From an uncultured Lachnospiraceae bacterium (GTDB lineage Bacteria; Bacillota; Clostridia; Lachnospirales; Lachnospiraceae), in NCBI GenBank assembly GCA_904395845.1, contig CAJFOH010000159.1, forward strand, positions 1 through 39,502: DNA of 39,502 nt, written 5' to 3'. Positions 9,054 through 18,667 of this stretch are shown in pieces (within the stretch, counting starts at the first letter, position 1; each line of letters opens with the position of its first letter). Both the position numbers and the translations under genes were made by a program. The notes below the pieces were generated by a model. The model saw nothing but the letters and a program-made list of their open reading frames with translations, was not told the DNA's origin and ran no database searches.

Positions 9054-12000
9054 TTAAATGTTTTCAATAGTATTTTCCAAAACTTTGATATTTTTTTCAC
9101 TAAATGTTTCTGATAGCTGTTGTAACAAGGCTTGGTTAATGTTTACACAATACATTTCTGGTAAGCGTTTGTATTTTTTTTCATTTATTAACTGAATCCC
9201 TACTTCATTGGTACCTGGATAATGTTTTATAATATCTACTAATTTTTGTGATTCTGCATTAAAATGATTTTCATCGCTGAAAGAAATCCAAATTTCTTTA
9301 TCATAATTAGAAAAAGGCATAATTTTTTCACAAATTACCTTTCCTACTGGCTCATCTTCGCTAATAGATGCTCTACCACGAATAAATACTTTTTCATCTT
9401 CAATGAGCCAATTTTTGTTGGCTTCATAATCTCTTGGAAAAATTACAACTTCTACACTTCCAACTAAATCTTCTATGGTAATAAACGCCATCATCTGATT
9501 GTGTTTTGTTACTTTTACTGTCTTTTCTGTAATCATACCACCAATTATCACCGTAGCACCATCTACAATTTTCGCTTTATTGGTTTCTTCATCAACAAAA
9601 AAATCATTGGTTTGGGCAGTAATCTTACGTCTTAATAATTTATAATTTTCTTCTAGTGGGTGTCCACTAACATAGATACCAAGTACTTCCTTTTCAAACG
9701 CCAACTTTTCGAATTTTTCATATTCTCCTATATTTGGAAACGTAATTTCATACTCTTTTTTCTCTGTTTCACCCATCATATCAAATAAACTTAGTTGACC
9801 GCTGACTGCATCTTTTTGCTCTTTATTAATTTGATCAAGAATTGCCACATATACCATCATTTTTTGTTTTCTTGTTCCTTCTAGACAATCCATTGCTCCT
9901 GATTTAATAAAGTTTTCTACTGCTCTTTTATTAATAACACCATTCATCCTAGTTAAAAAATCTTTTAGGCTATAAAACATTCCATTTGCCTTACGTTCTT
10001 CTTCAATTTGGTGAATCACACCTTTTCCAATACTTTTAATGGCACAAAGAGCATATCTAATTTTATTGTCAGAAACAGAAAACTCACTTTCTCCTTTATT
10101 AATATCTGGTGGAAGTAACTCAATTCCCATTTGTCTACAAGACTGGATATATTCTGCCACCTTATTTGGATTGTCAATAACAGAAGTCATAAGTGCTGCC
10201 ATATATTCTACTGGATAGTAATACTTTAAATATGCAGTTTCATAAGATACTACTGCATAGGCAGCAGCATGGGATTTATTAAAGGCATATTTTGCAAAGT
10301 CAATCATTTCATCAAAAATTGCATGTGCTGTTTTTTCATCAATTCCATTGTTTATACAGCCAATAACCCCTTCTTCTTTGTTCCCATATACAAAATTTTG
10401 ACGTTCTTTTTGCATCACAGACTCTTTTTTCTTTGACATCGCTCTTCGAACCAAATCACTACGCCCAAGGGTATATCCTGCTAATTCACGAACAATTTCC
10501 ATAACTTGCTCCTGATATACAATACAACCATAGGTTTGCCCTAAAATTGCTTCTAGTTGTGGGCAATCATAAGAAATGGAATCCTTATCATTTTTCCCTT
10601 TTAAATACTTTGGAATAAAATCCATTGGTCCTGGACGATAAAGGGAAATTCCTGCAATAATATCTTCTAAATTTTCTGGCTTTAATTCCTTCATAAAGCT
10701 TTTCATCCCTGCCGATTCTAATTGAAATACTCCATCGCATTTCCCAGTTCCAATAGAGGCTAACACTTCTTTATCATCAAAATCAATGTTATCAATATCT
10801 ATTTTTATTCCTCTTGATTTTTCTATATTTTTTATTGCATTTTGAATGACAGTTAATGTTCTTAAACCTAAAAAGTCCATTTTTAACAAACCTAATTCTT
10901 CTAATGTTGTCATAGTAAATTGCGTAGTAATAGAATCATCTGTTGCTTTTGATAATGGAACATATTCATCTACTGGCTTTTGACTAATAACAACACCAGC
11001 AGCATGCATAGAGGAATGTCTTGGCAATCCTTCTAATCTTAGAGATAAATCAATTAATTTTGTTACTTGAGGGTCGTCTTCGTATAATTGTTTTAACTCT
11101 GGATTCATATTTAAAGCTTTTGTAATGGTCATATTAAGTTCCATTGGTATCATTTTTGCAATTTTATCACAAAAGGCGTATGGGTAATCTAATACTCTAC
11201 CTACATCACGAATTACCCCTTTTGCTGCCATTGTACCAAATGTAATAATTTGAACCACTTGTTCTTTTCCGTATTTTTCTACAACATAATCAATAACTTC
11301 TTGTCTTCTTTCAAAGCAAAAATCAATATCAATATCAGGCATAGATACTCGTTCAGGATTTAAAAATCGCTCAAACAGTAAGTTGTAACGAATTGGATCA
11401 ATATTAGTTATTCCTAGACAATAAGATACTAAACTTCCTGCTGCTGATCCTCTCCCCGGACCTACCATAATATCATTGCTTCTAGCAAAATGGATAAAAT
11501 CCCATACAATTAGAAAGTAATCCACATATCCCATCGTTTTAATTACATGGAGTTCATAATTAAGTCGTTCTCTTAAAGAATCTAAATTTTCTGTATAATG
11601 TCGTTCCAATCCTTCATTGCATAACTTTTGCAAATATTCCCAAGAAGTAAATGGTTCTGGCACTGGATATTTAGGAAGTTTTGTAACTCCAAATTCAATA
11701 TCTACATGACATCGACTTGCTATTTTTGCAGTATTATCAATGGCTTCTAATGCGTATGGAAAAAGTTGTCGCATTTGTTCTTCTGATTTACAATAATATT
11801 GACCACCCTCATAGCGCATTCTATTCTCATCAGATACTTTTTTCCCTGTCTGAATACAAAGAAGGACATCATGTGGCACAGCATCTTCCTCATAAATATA
11901 ATGAATATCATTGGTTGCAACGAGAGGAATTCCTGTTTCTTTACTTAACCGAAGAAGTGCTCCATTTACTTGCTTTTGAAGTCCAATTCCATGATCCTGA

Positions 12001-12524
12001 AGTTCCAAAAAGAAGTTTCCTTTTCCTAGAATAGATTCATATCGTTTTGCTGCCTGCATTGCTTTTTCATAATTATTTTCTGATAGATTTCTTGATACTT
12101 CTCCTGCCAAACAAGCACTAAGGCCAATCAAACCTTCATGATATTTTTCTAATACTTCAAAATCAATTCTTGGTTTGTAATAAAAGCCATCTACAAATCC
12201 TTTGGATACTAATTTCATTAAGTTGTGATAACCTACATTATTTTCAGCTAGCAAAACTAAGTGGTAATATTTATTATCCCCTTTTCCCACTTCTCTATCA
12301 AATCGAGAGCCTGAAGTAATATATACTTCACAACCAATAATAGGGTTTATGCCTACTTCTTTTGCTGCACGATAAAAATCAATGACACCATACATAACAC
12401 CATGGTCAGTAATTGCTATACTATCCATACCTAAATCTTTTACTCTCTGAACCAATTCTTTGATTTTACAAGAGCCATCTAATAAACTATACTCTGTATG
12501 CACATGTAAATGTGTAAAAGCCAT
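9054..12524 (-). CDS. dnaE: DNA polymerase III subunit alpha
   Basis: 1156 aa; PHP domain FTHLHVHTEYSLLDG, GPGRGSAAGSLVSY, PDIDIDFCFERR, OB-fold at C-terminus. Confidence 0.97.
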   Translation of the reverse strand: MAFTHLHVHTEYSLLDGSCKIKELVQRVKDLGMDSIAITDHGVMYGVIDFYRAAKEVGINPIIGCEVYITSGSRFDREVGKGDNKYYHLVLLAENNVGYHNLMKLVSKGFVDGFYYKPRIDFEVLEKYHEGLIGLSACLAGEVSRNLSENNYEKAMQAAKRYESILGKGNFFLELQDHGIGLQKQVNGALLRLSKETGIPLVATNDIHYIYEEDAVPHDVLLCIQTGKKVSDENRMRYEGGQYYCKSEEQMRQLFPYALEAIDNTAKIASRCHVDIEFGVTKLPKYPVPEPFTSWEYLQKLCNEGLERHYTENLDSLRERLNYELHVIKTMGYVDYFLIVWDFIHFARSNDIMVGPGRGSAAGSLVSYCLGITNIDPIRYNLLFERFLNPERVSMPDIDIDFCFERRQEVIDYVVEKYGKEQVVQIITFGTMAAKGVIRDVGRVLDYPYAFCDKIAKMIPMELNMTITKALNMNPELKQLYEDDPQVTKLIDLSLRLEGLPRHSSMHAAGVVISQKPVDEYVPLSKATDDSITTQFTMTTLEELGLLKMDFLGLRTLTVIQNAIKNIEKSRGIKIDIDNIDFDDKEVLASIGTGKCDGVFQLESAGMKSFMKELKPENLEDIIAGISLYRPGPMDFIPKYLKGKNDKDSISYDCPQLEAILGQTYGCIVYQEQVMEIVRELAGYTLGRSDLVRRAMSKKKESVMQKERQNFVYGNKEEGVIGCINNGIDEKTAHAIFDEMIDFAKYAFNKSHAAAYAVVSYETAYLKYYYPVEYMAALMTSVIDNPNKVAEYIQSCRQMGIELLPPDINKGESEFSVSDNKIRYALCAIKSIGKGVIHQIEEERKANGMFYSLKDFLTRMNGVINKRAVENFIKSGAMDCLEGTRKQKMMVYVAILDQINKEQKDAVSGQLSLFDMMGETEKKEYEITFPNIGEYEKFEKLAFEKEVLGIYVSGHPLEENYKLLRRKITAQTNDFFVDEETNKAKIVDGATVIIGGMITEKTVKVTKHNQMMAFITIEDLVGSVEVVIFPRDYEANKNWLIEDEKVFIRGRASISEDEPVGKVICEKIMPFSNYDKEIWISFSDENHFNAESQKLVDIIKHYPGTNEVGIQLINEKKYKRLPEMYCVNINQALLQQLSETFSEKNIKVLENTIENI

Positions 12525-12555
12525 GTTATCTTCTTCCTTTCATCTTTCCAATACA

Positions 12556-12585
12556 ATGAAAAAAATAAGGCAAATACCTTATTTT
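12556..12585 (-). terminator. Rho-independent terminator downstream of the 12632-13507 gene
   Basis: Minus strand AAATAAGGTATTTGCCTTATTTTTTTC. Confidence 0.65.
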
Positions 12586-12631
12586 TCTCTCTTTCTCTAT
12601 ATAACAAACGAAAAAACCTATTTTCTTCTTT

Positions 12632-13507
12632 CTAATTCGATGCTTGAGTTTCTCCTGTTTCTACCACAGTTTGTTCTGTACTATCTTCAACAGATGCTGA
12701 GGAATCTATCTCTTCTATGTTAGAACTAGAGGTTGCCTCGTTAGAGGTTATTTCCTCTGAACTGCTTTCTGTTGTATCTACTACCATCTCTTCTGTGCTA
12801 CTTTCTTCTGATGTACTTTCTACACTACCATTTTCTAACATAGAAATTAGGGCATCTAGCTCTTTTTCACTGCTTCGTGCCTGATCTAACTGACTGTTAA
12901 CACTTCGTACTAAATCTGTAATCTCAGATGAATTTCCTAATTCTTCTAAATATGCACTTACTTCTCCCTCTAATTCTCCTCGATAAATATACATCCCACC
13001 TTCTTCATTTTGACAAACATATAATCGAATCAAGGCTGGTGCTTTCGTATTAATATTTAAAAATTTAATATCATATGATACATACACAATGTAAGTATCC
13101 TCTAACAATCCTTCTTTTGTGTAACAAACAATATTTTCATATCCTTCAATAAATTCTCTTTGTCTATCCAGCTGTTCTTTTTCAAATGGTACATTAGATT
13201 CTACAATGCTATTTAATGTTTCTATGTCACTATTCATAATGGCTTGAAAATAACGATCTACTAAAGTATTAATCTCTGGATGTTGATTCACTTCCATTGG
13301 AATGTTTCTCTTTTCTGTTGTTTGTACCATACTTGAGTCTACTTCCAACTTTGTTATCTGACTACTATCTATACTACTTTTACTAGAGCTTTCATTTGTG
13401 TTTTTTCCAGTAAAATAAATAACGCTACCAACTAAAACAATACTTGTAATTCCTACTAAAGTATATTTGATTAACTTTCTTTTTCCACCTTGTTTTTTTT
13501 GTTTCAT
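12632..13507 (-). CDS. Membrane-anchored hypothetical protein with Ser/Glu/Thr-rich tail
   Basis: Basic N-terminus plus one TM (KYTLVGITSIVLVGSVIYF), a central region that looks NTF2-like, and a low-complexity acidic S/E/T C-terminus. Confidence 0.75.
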   Translation of the reverse strand: MKQKKQGGKRKLIKYTLVGITSIVLVGSVIYFTGKNTNESSSKSSIDSSQITKLEVDSSMVQTTEKRNIPMEVNQHPEINTLVDRYFQAIMNSDIETLNSIVESNVPFEKEQLDRQREFIEGYENIVCYTKEGLLEDTYIVYVSYDIKFLNINTKAPALIRLYVCQNEEGGMYIYRGELEGEVSAYLEELGNSSEITDLVRSVNSQLDQARSSEKELDALISMLENGSVESTSEESSTEEMVVDTTESSSEEITSNEATSSSNIEEIDSSASVEDSTEQTVVETGETQASN

Positions 13508-13586
13508 AAGTCCTCCTAACCACTATTTTCTTTATCATAACAAAAAAAAGTTCTTGTTACAAGAGAAATTAAACGATTCTTTTCTA

Positions 13587-14447
13587 TCATTTAAAATAAA
13601 GTTTTTTTATTCTTTCTGTATTCATTTCTTTCCCTGTCCAAAGCTTAAAAGCCTCTGCTCCTTGGTATAGTAACATATAATATCCATTAAATGTTTCACA
13701 ACCTGCTTTTTTAGCCAACTGTAAAAACTTAGTTTTTTCTGGATAATAAATAATATCAGAAACTATCATAGAAGGATGGAAATAACTACTATCTGGTACA
13801 ATAGAATCATTTATAGTTGCTTCCATTCCAATGCTTGTTCCATTCACTACTAAATAAGAATCCTCCATCTCTCTACGCATACTATTTTCTTCATAATCAA
13901 AAAGCTTAATATCACATTTTGTTTCACTTAACAACCTATCAATCATCTGTGTAGTTGCTTCTATATGTCTACTATGAAAACGGCAAAAAACAGAAATTTC
14001 TTTTACTCCCTCAAATGCTGCCTGAGCAATAATAGAAGCAGCAGCACCACCAGAGCCAAAGATTGTCATCTTTTTCCCAATTACATCATATCCAGCATCT
14101 TTTACTGCCATCATATAACCAAACCCATCGGTATTGTATCCTACTAACTTTCCATTTTCATTTACTACTGTATTGACAGCACCAACAATTTTTGCTACTG
14201 GTGATAATTCATCCACAAGTTGTGCCATCTTTACCTTGTTAGGCATAGTGCAATTCCAACCTTTTGCACCTAATACTTTTAACCCCTCGACTACATCTTC
14301 TAACTCCTCTTCCCCACAATCAAAACATAGATAAGCATATGGAAGATTTAAATCTTGAAATGTCTGATTATGCATCAAAGGAGAAATACTATGTTCAATG
14401 GGACGCCCTAATAAACCAATTAATTTTGTTTTTCCTGTTATCTTCAT
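13587..14447 (-). CDS. aroE: Shikimate dehydrogenase
   Basis: LLGRPIEHSISPLMHN, NCTMPNK, GAVNTVV, NTDGFGY, FGSGGAAASI motifs. Confidence 0.95.
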   Translation of the reverse strand: MKITGKTKLIGLLGRPIEHSISPLMHNQTFQDLNLPYAYLCFDCGEEELEDVVEGLKVLGAKGWNCTMPNKVKMAQLVDELSPVAKIVGAVNTVVNENGKLVGYNTDGFGYMMAVKDAGYDVIGKKMTIFGSGGAAASIIAQAAFEGVKEISVFCRFHSRHIEATTQMIDRLLSETKCDIKLFDYEENSMRREMEDSYLVVNGTSIGMEATINDSIVPDSSYFHPSMIVSDIIYYPEKTKFLQLAKKAGCETFNGYYMLLYQGAEAFKLWTGKEMNTERIKKLYFK

Positions 14448-14479
14448 AACTTCCTATCCCTTTCTTTGTATATACCAAA

Positions 14480-14513
14480 AGACTATGAGAAAACAGTCCC
14501 CATAGTCTTTTTC
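14480..14513 (-). terminator. Rho-independent terminator downstream of the DUF5688-like gene
   Basis: AAAGACTATGRGGAC...ATAGTCTTT-type inverted repeat followed by T tract on minus strand. Confidence 0.65.
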
Positions 14514-14532
14514 TTTATTTGTTTTCAATCTG

Positions 14533-15369
14533 CTACTTATCTAATAACAATATACTTTCCTTTTCCCTATCATAATAATAAATGGAATCGGATAAATAGT
14601 CCTTTGGTAATACTTCCGTTCGATTAATTTCAGATACCATACTTTCTAATTCTTCTTTCCTAATTGTATTATTATCAGGAATCAGTATTACTTCATGAAT
14701 ACTAGATGGTAAAATAAATAGATTTCTGCCCATTCGATTTGCCAAAGCCTGACAAATCTTAGGATAAAGTATTGCAATAGCGCCTAAGTATTTTCTCTTA
14801 TTTGTTAACACATACATCGGTTTTGTTGTGTCTAGATGATATATAATATCAGTAACTACTTCTTCCAACGTCCTATCATCCTCTTCTTCACATAGAACAG
14901 AAAATATAATATCTTCTAAACTATTCAAAGATACTCCCAGATAATGTATGGTTTTTTCTAATGCATCTTCTAAGTTAATATTTACTTCCTCGCCATCTGT
15001 TATTTCTCTGTCTTCCCATATATAATAATACACAATAGCTAAGTCTAAATATTTTTCATGCTTAATATGTTGTAATTGTTGTTTGTATTTATTATAATTG
15101 ACTAATTTTACACCAATTATATCTTCATACTCTCCCCTCATTTCTACTTGTTTTATTTTTTCAATCATAGAAAGTAATAAACAACGAGTAGAACTGCCAT
15201 TTTGATATGCCCTATATAATACTTTCATATCAAAATAATACTGATTTTGATTGTAATACAACAGTAAATATACGTTTTTATTTTCCGTAATAACTTCACA
15301 TTTTGTATTACTTGGTAGTAATTCCTCCATCTTACATTTCATATCTTCTGCAAACTGTTTACAATCCAT
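14533..15369 (-). CDS. DUF5688-like hypothetical protein
   Basis: 278 aa; overall architecture (YLDLAIVYYYIWED.., PMYVLTNKRKYLGAIAILYP, IPDNNTIRKEELESMVSEINRTEV) resembles the DUF5688 family common in Lachnospiraceae; assigned from memory, not by search. Confidence 0.7.
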   Translation of the reverse strand: MDCKQFAEDMKCKMEELLPSNTKCEVITENKNVYLLLYYNQNQYYFDMKVLYRAYQNGSSTRCLLLSMIEKIKQVEMRGEYEDIIGVKLVNYNKYKQQLQHIKHEKYLDLAIVYYYIWEDREITDGEEVNINLEDALEKTIHYLGVSLNSLEDIIFSVLCEEEDDRTLEEVVTDIIYHLDTTKPMYVLTNKRKYLGAIAILYPKICQALANRMGRNLFILPSSIHEVILIPDNNTIRKEELESMVSEINRTEVLPKDYLSDSIYYYDREKESILLLDK

Positions 15370-15430
15370 AAATATCCTTTCGTTTGGGGAACAAATGGTA
15401 TTTTTGTCAGATTATTATTACTATGGAGAG

Positions 15431-15502
15431 TACACCAGAAGGGAATCGAACCCCCGCTCGCAGATCCGGATTCTGCTGCTCTATCCACTGAGCTACTGGT
15501 GC
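15431..15502 (-). tRNA. tRNA-Arg (anticodon CCG)
   Basis: Reverse strand GCACCAGTAGCTCAGTGGATAGAGCAGCAGAATCCGGATCTGCGAGCGGGGGTTCGATTCCCTTCTGGTGTA folds as a 72-nt cloverleaf; loop ATCCGGA gives anticodon CCG. Confidence 0.93.
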
Positions 15503-15516
15503 TTACGATTTGAAAA

Positions 15517-15544
15517 ATACCCATTGCTTATAACAATGGGTATA
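15517..15544 (-). terminator. Rho-independent terminator downstream of efp
   Basis: Minus strand ATACCCATTGTTATAAGCAATGGGTATTTTTC. Confidence 0.8.
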
Positions 15545-15563
15545 TCTTTGTCTATCATACTGA

Positions 15564-16121
15564 TTATACTCTTGATAAGTATTCTCCTGATCTTGTATCA
15601 ATCTTAATCTTGTCACCTTGTTCTACAAACAATGGAACATATACAGTTGCCCCAGTTTCAACTACAGCTGGCTTTGTAGCACCTGTTGCTGTATCTCCCT
15701 TAAATCCTGGTTCTGTTTCTGTAATTTCTAATTCTACAAATAGTGGTGGTTCAATAGCAAATACATTACCATTATGAGAACAAATCTTAACCATTTCATT
15801 TTCTTTTACAAACTTTAAAGAATCTCCAATAGCATCTTCGTTTAAAGCAATTTGTTCAAATGTGTTTACATCCATAAAATGATATAAATCACCATCATTG
15901 TATAAATATTGCATGTCATTTCTATCAATACGTGCTTGAGGACACTTTTCAGTTGGACGGAATGTTTTTTCTACTACTCCACCATTTCTAATATCTTTTA
16001 GCTTTGTTCTAACAAACGCAGCCCCTTTTCCTGGCTTTACATGTTGAAATTCAATAATTTGATAAATATTATTATCCATTTCAATGGTTAAACCATTTCT
16101 GAAATCACCTGCTGAAATCAT
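15564..16121 (-). CDS. efp: Elongation factor P
   Basis: [43 protein letters not shown] is canonical EF-P; 185 aa. Confidence 0.98.
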   Translation of the reverse strand: MISAGDFRNGLTIEMDNNIYQIIEFQHVKPGKGAAFVRTKLKDIRNGGVVEKTFRPTEKCPQARIDRNDMQYLYNDGDLYHFMDVNTFEQIALNEDAIGDSLKFVKENEMVKICSHNGNVFAIEPPLFVELEITETEPGFKGDTATGATKPAVVETGATVYVPLFVEQGDKIKIDTRSGEYLSRV

Positions 16122-16222
16122 GTTCTTTTCCTCCTTGAAATTGTCATTTGACTATCTTTGCCTTATATAAGGCATATATGAGTTTTATTCTAGTATAACT
16201 TGACCATTTTTTCAAGTATTTT

Positions 16223-16757
16223 TTATAAATCTCCAATTTTTTTTCTAATATTTCTTACCTGCTCTACAATGCTTTCTACTACAGCTTCCTTACTACACTT
16301 ATCCGTAATAATAGAGTACTGACTAATTGCCTCATAAGTGCCTTGCCTTTTTTCCATCAATGTTTCTATTTTCCTTCTTACATCTTCCCCTTGTAACAGT
16401 GGTCGTTTTGTATCACATTGTAGGCGATTACAAAGAGTTTCTATGGTTGCTTTTAAGTAAATACAAGTTCCTAATTGTTTTAATAACTCTTGATTTTCTT
16501 TTTCCATTGGTAAGCCTCCCCCAACGGAGATAATATATTGACTTTCATCATGGAATAACTCTTTTAACACATTTGTTTCCAATTGGCGAAAATACTGTTC
16601 CCCTTTTTTCTCAAAGATATCCATAATGGTCATCTGCTCTAATTCTTCAATTCTATTATCGGTATCTATAAACTCCATACCAAGTTGATTGGATAATGCG
16701 CTTCCAATGGTTGTTTTTCCAGCTCCCATAAACCCAATTAAAATTATATGATTCATT
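16223..16757 (-). CDS. aroK: Shikimate kinase
   Basis: MNHIILIGFMGAGKTTIGSALSNQLG; start set at the ATG at 16757 (RBS GGGGAAATAAA) rather than the upstream ORF-track start at 16801, which overlaps yqeG. Confidence 0.94.
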
Positions 16758-17267
16758 TTATTTCCCCATCTTTTTGTTCTTTTTATAAAAATACAATACA
16801 ATTCCTTCTAAATATCTTTTTAATACAATTTGTATTTCTTCACTTTTATGAATTGGCTGTACTAATATACTCTTTATTCCTACTCGATTTGCTCCATAAA
16901 TATCCGTAAATAACTGATCTCCAATAAATACAGTATGTTCCTTTGTGGTATTCATAATCTCCATTGCTTTTTCATAATTTTTCTTGGAAGGCTTATGCCC
17001 ATCAAAAATATAATCTACCCCTACTGCTGTTGCAAAAGATTCTACTCTTGGTCGTTTATTATTGGATAATAAACAAATTCGAAACCCTTGCTCTTTTAAT
17101 TGTTGAAAGAGTGTTATGATTTTACTATCTGCCGGTGCTCCATGAGGAACAAGGGTGTTATCAATATCAAAGATTAATCCATTCACTCCATCTTGTTTTA
17201 ACTGTTTAAAGTCGATAGAATATGTAGAGTCCATATATTCATTTGGATAAAACTTTTGTAATATCAT
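16758..17267 (-). CDS. yqeG: YqeG family HAD-type phosphatase
   Basis: GLIFDIDNTLVPHG, LLSNNKRPRV, IGDQLFTDIYGANRVG motifs. Confidence 0.93.
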   Translation of the reverse strand: MILQKFYPNEYMDSTYSIDFKQLKQDGVNGLIFDIDNTLVPHGAPADSKIITLFQQLKEQGFRICLLSNNKRPRVESFATAVGVDYIFDGHKPSKKNYEKAMEIMNTTKEHTVFIGDQLFTDIYGANRVGIKSILVQPIHKSEEIQIVLKRYLEGIVLYFYKKNKKMGK

Positions 17268-17269
17268 TG

Positions 17270-17734
17270 TTACTTTTCCTTTTTCTTTTTCAATAGTTTT
17301 GTTAATTCCTCTGCAAATGTATTCACATCTGTAAATTCTCGGTAAACAGAAGCAAATCGAACGTAAGCTACTTCTTCCAAATCTTTTAACTTGTCCATTA
17401 CTAACTCACCAATCATGCTACTTTTTACTTCTTTTACAGGCATATCAAAAATTGCTGTTTCTACTTCATCAATTAACGTATCGATTTGTTCTCTTGATAC
17501 TGGACGCTTATGACAAGCAAGCATAACTCCAGCTTCAATCTTAGAACGGTCATAGGCTTCTCTTGTATTATCTTTTTTAATTATCATAAGTGGAAAGGTT
17601 TCAATTTTTTCATAAGTAGTAAATCGCTTTCCACAATCTTCACATTGTCTTCTTCTTCGAATGGATTTATTATCATCTGATGGTCTAGAATCTACCACCT
17701 TTGTCATCTCTGCACTACAAAATGGACATCTCAT
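17270..17734 (-). CDS. nrdR: Transcriptional repressor NrdR
   Basis: MRCPFCSAEMTKVVDSRPSDDNKSIRRRRQCEDCGKRFTTYE zinc ribbon plus ATP-cone. Confidence 0.98.
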   Translation of the reverse strand: MRCPFCSAEMTKVVDSRPSDDNKSIRRRRQCEDCGKRFTTYEKIETFPLMIIKKDNTREAYDRSKIEAGVMLACHKRPVSREQIDTLIDEVETAIFDMPVKEVKSSMIGELVMDKLKDLEEVAYVRFASVYREFTDVNTFAEELTKLLKKKKEK

Positions 17735-17874
17735 ATATTTTCTCCTATCTTTTCTAACCTTGTTTTTTCTATCAATATGTGATTATTTCTCTATTATTGT
17801 TTCTTTTTCTATCCATATTCTTTCTTTTTGATTATATGGTCTTCTGCTTTTTTGGTCAAGTTTTTTCCACTTCT

Positions 17875-18138
17875 CTATTCAAATTTACACTTTTTTAATA
17901 CTTCATCTTCTCTTATTTCCACCAATATAATATCTGGTCCTATTTGCTTAATATCACAAAATGGAATAATATACTCTGTATCTCTACCAAATAAGCCATA
18001 GATTTTTCCCATTCCAGGCACAATAATTGCTACAATACACCCTGTACAAATGTCAAAATCAATATCACTTACAAATCCTAGTCGTTTACAATTACAAATA
18101 TTAATAACCTCTTTTTGTTTTAAATCGCATATTCTCAC
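17875..18138 (-). CDS. YlmC/YmxH family sporulation protein (PRC-barrel)
   Basis: (V)RICDLKQKEVINICNCKRLGFVSDIDFDICTGCIVAIIVPG; GTG start at 18138 with RBS AAGGAGAAT, rather than ORF-track start 18183. Confidence 0.85.
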   Translation of the reverse strand: MRICDLKQKEVINICNCKRLGFVSDIDFDICTGCIVAIIVPGMGKIYGLFGRDTEYIIPFCDIKQIGPDIILVEIREDEVLKKCKFE

Positions 18139-18201
18139 ACCGATTCTCCTTATACAAAATTTTGTTACTTCTAGTATATGCAATCTATATCATTATGTGT
18201 G

Positions 18202-18247
18202 AAAACAGCCCAGATAAATGGCTATTACCATTTACTTGGGCTGTTTT
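18202..18247 (-). terminator. Long-stem terminator overlapping the end of the TM/coiled-coil gene region
   Basis: AAAACAGCCCA..AAATGG ctatta CCATTT..TGGGCTGTTTT inverted repeat with flanking A/T tracts. Confidence 0.75.
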
Positions 18248-18248
18248 T

Positions 18249-18596
18249 CTATTCTTCTTTTTCTAGTTCTAGCTTTTTTATACGTTTTTCTAATTCTTTC
18301 ACTTGATGTTCTAGGTCATTTCTCTCTTTATAAATGGTGCTATACTTAGCCTCCATTTCTTCCCCTATATTTTTAACACTAATGGATAAGCAAAAAAAGA
18401 TAATGACTGGTGCAAGCCAAGGAGAAATATATAGTAAAAAATTTTTTATATCTTCAATAAACCCAAAGATATCTCCCTCTCTTAGATAAATGAATGACTG
18501 TTCATATAAATATGGTACAAAAAAAATGTCTAACACTAAAAAAAAGATTGCTAAAACAAGAAAATATTTTTCTAATCTTTTTAAATCTGAAAACAT
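18249..18596 (-). CDS. Small membrane protein, about 2 TM segments plus C-terminal coiled coil (hypothetical)
   Basis: 115 aa with hydrophobic segments YFLVLAIFFLVLDIFFV and YISPWLAPVIIFFCLSI, then NDLEHQVKELEKRIKKLELEKEE; RBS GGAGGGAC upstream. Confidence 0.75.
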   Translation of the reverse strand: MFSDLKRLEKYFLVLAIFFLVLDIFFVPYLYEQSFIYLREGDIFGFIEDIKNFLLYISPWLAPVIIFFCLSISVKNIGEEMEAKYSTIYKERNDLEHQVKELEKRIKKLELEKEE

Positions 18597-18667
18597 AAAG
18601 TCCCTCCTCTACATTGTATTATGTTTTTTCCCATTATTTTACTTCCAACTATTTAAAATACCAAATA

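Noticed and set aside
8552-9070. 172-aa plus-strand ORF
   Set aside because: Antisense to pfkA; no independent coding evidence.
15339-15524. 61-aa ORF overlapping tRNA
   Set aside because: Antisense/overlap artefact of tRNA-Arg and the downstream gene start.
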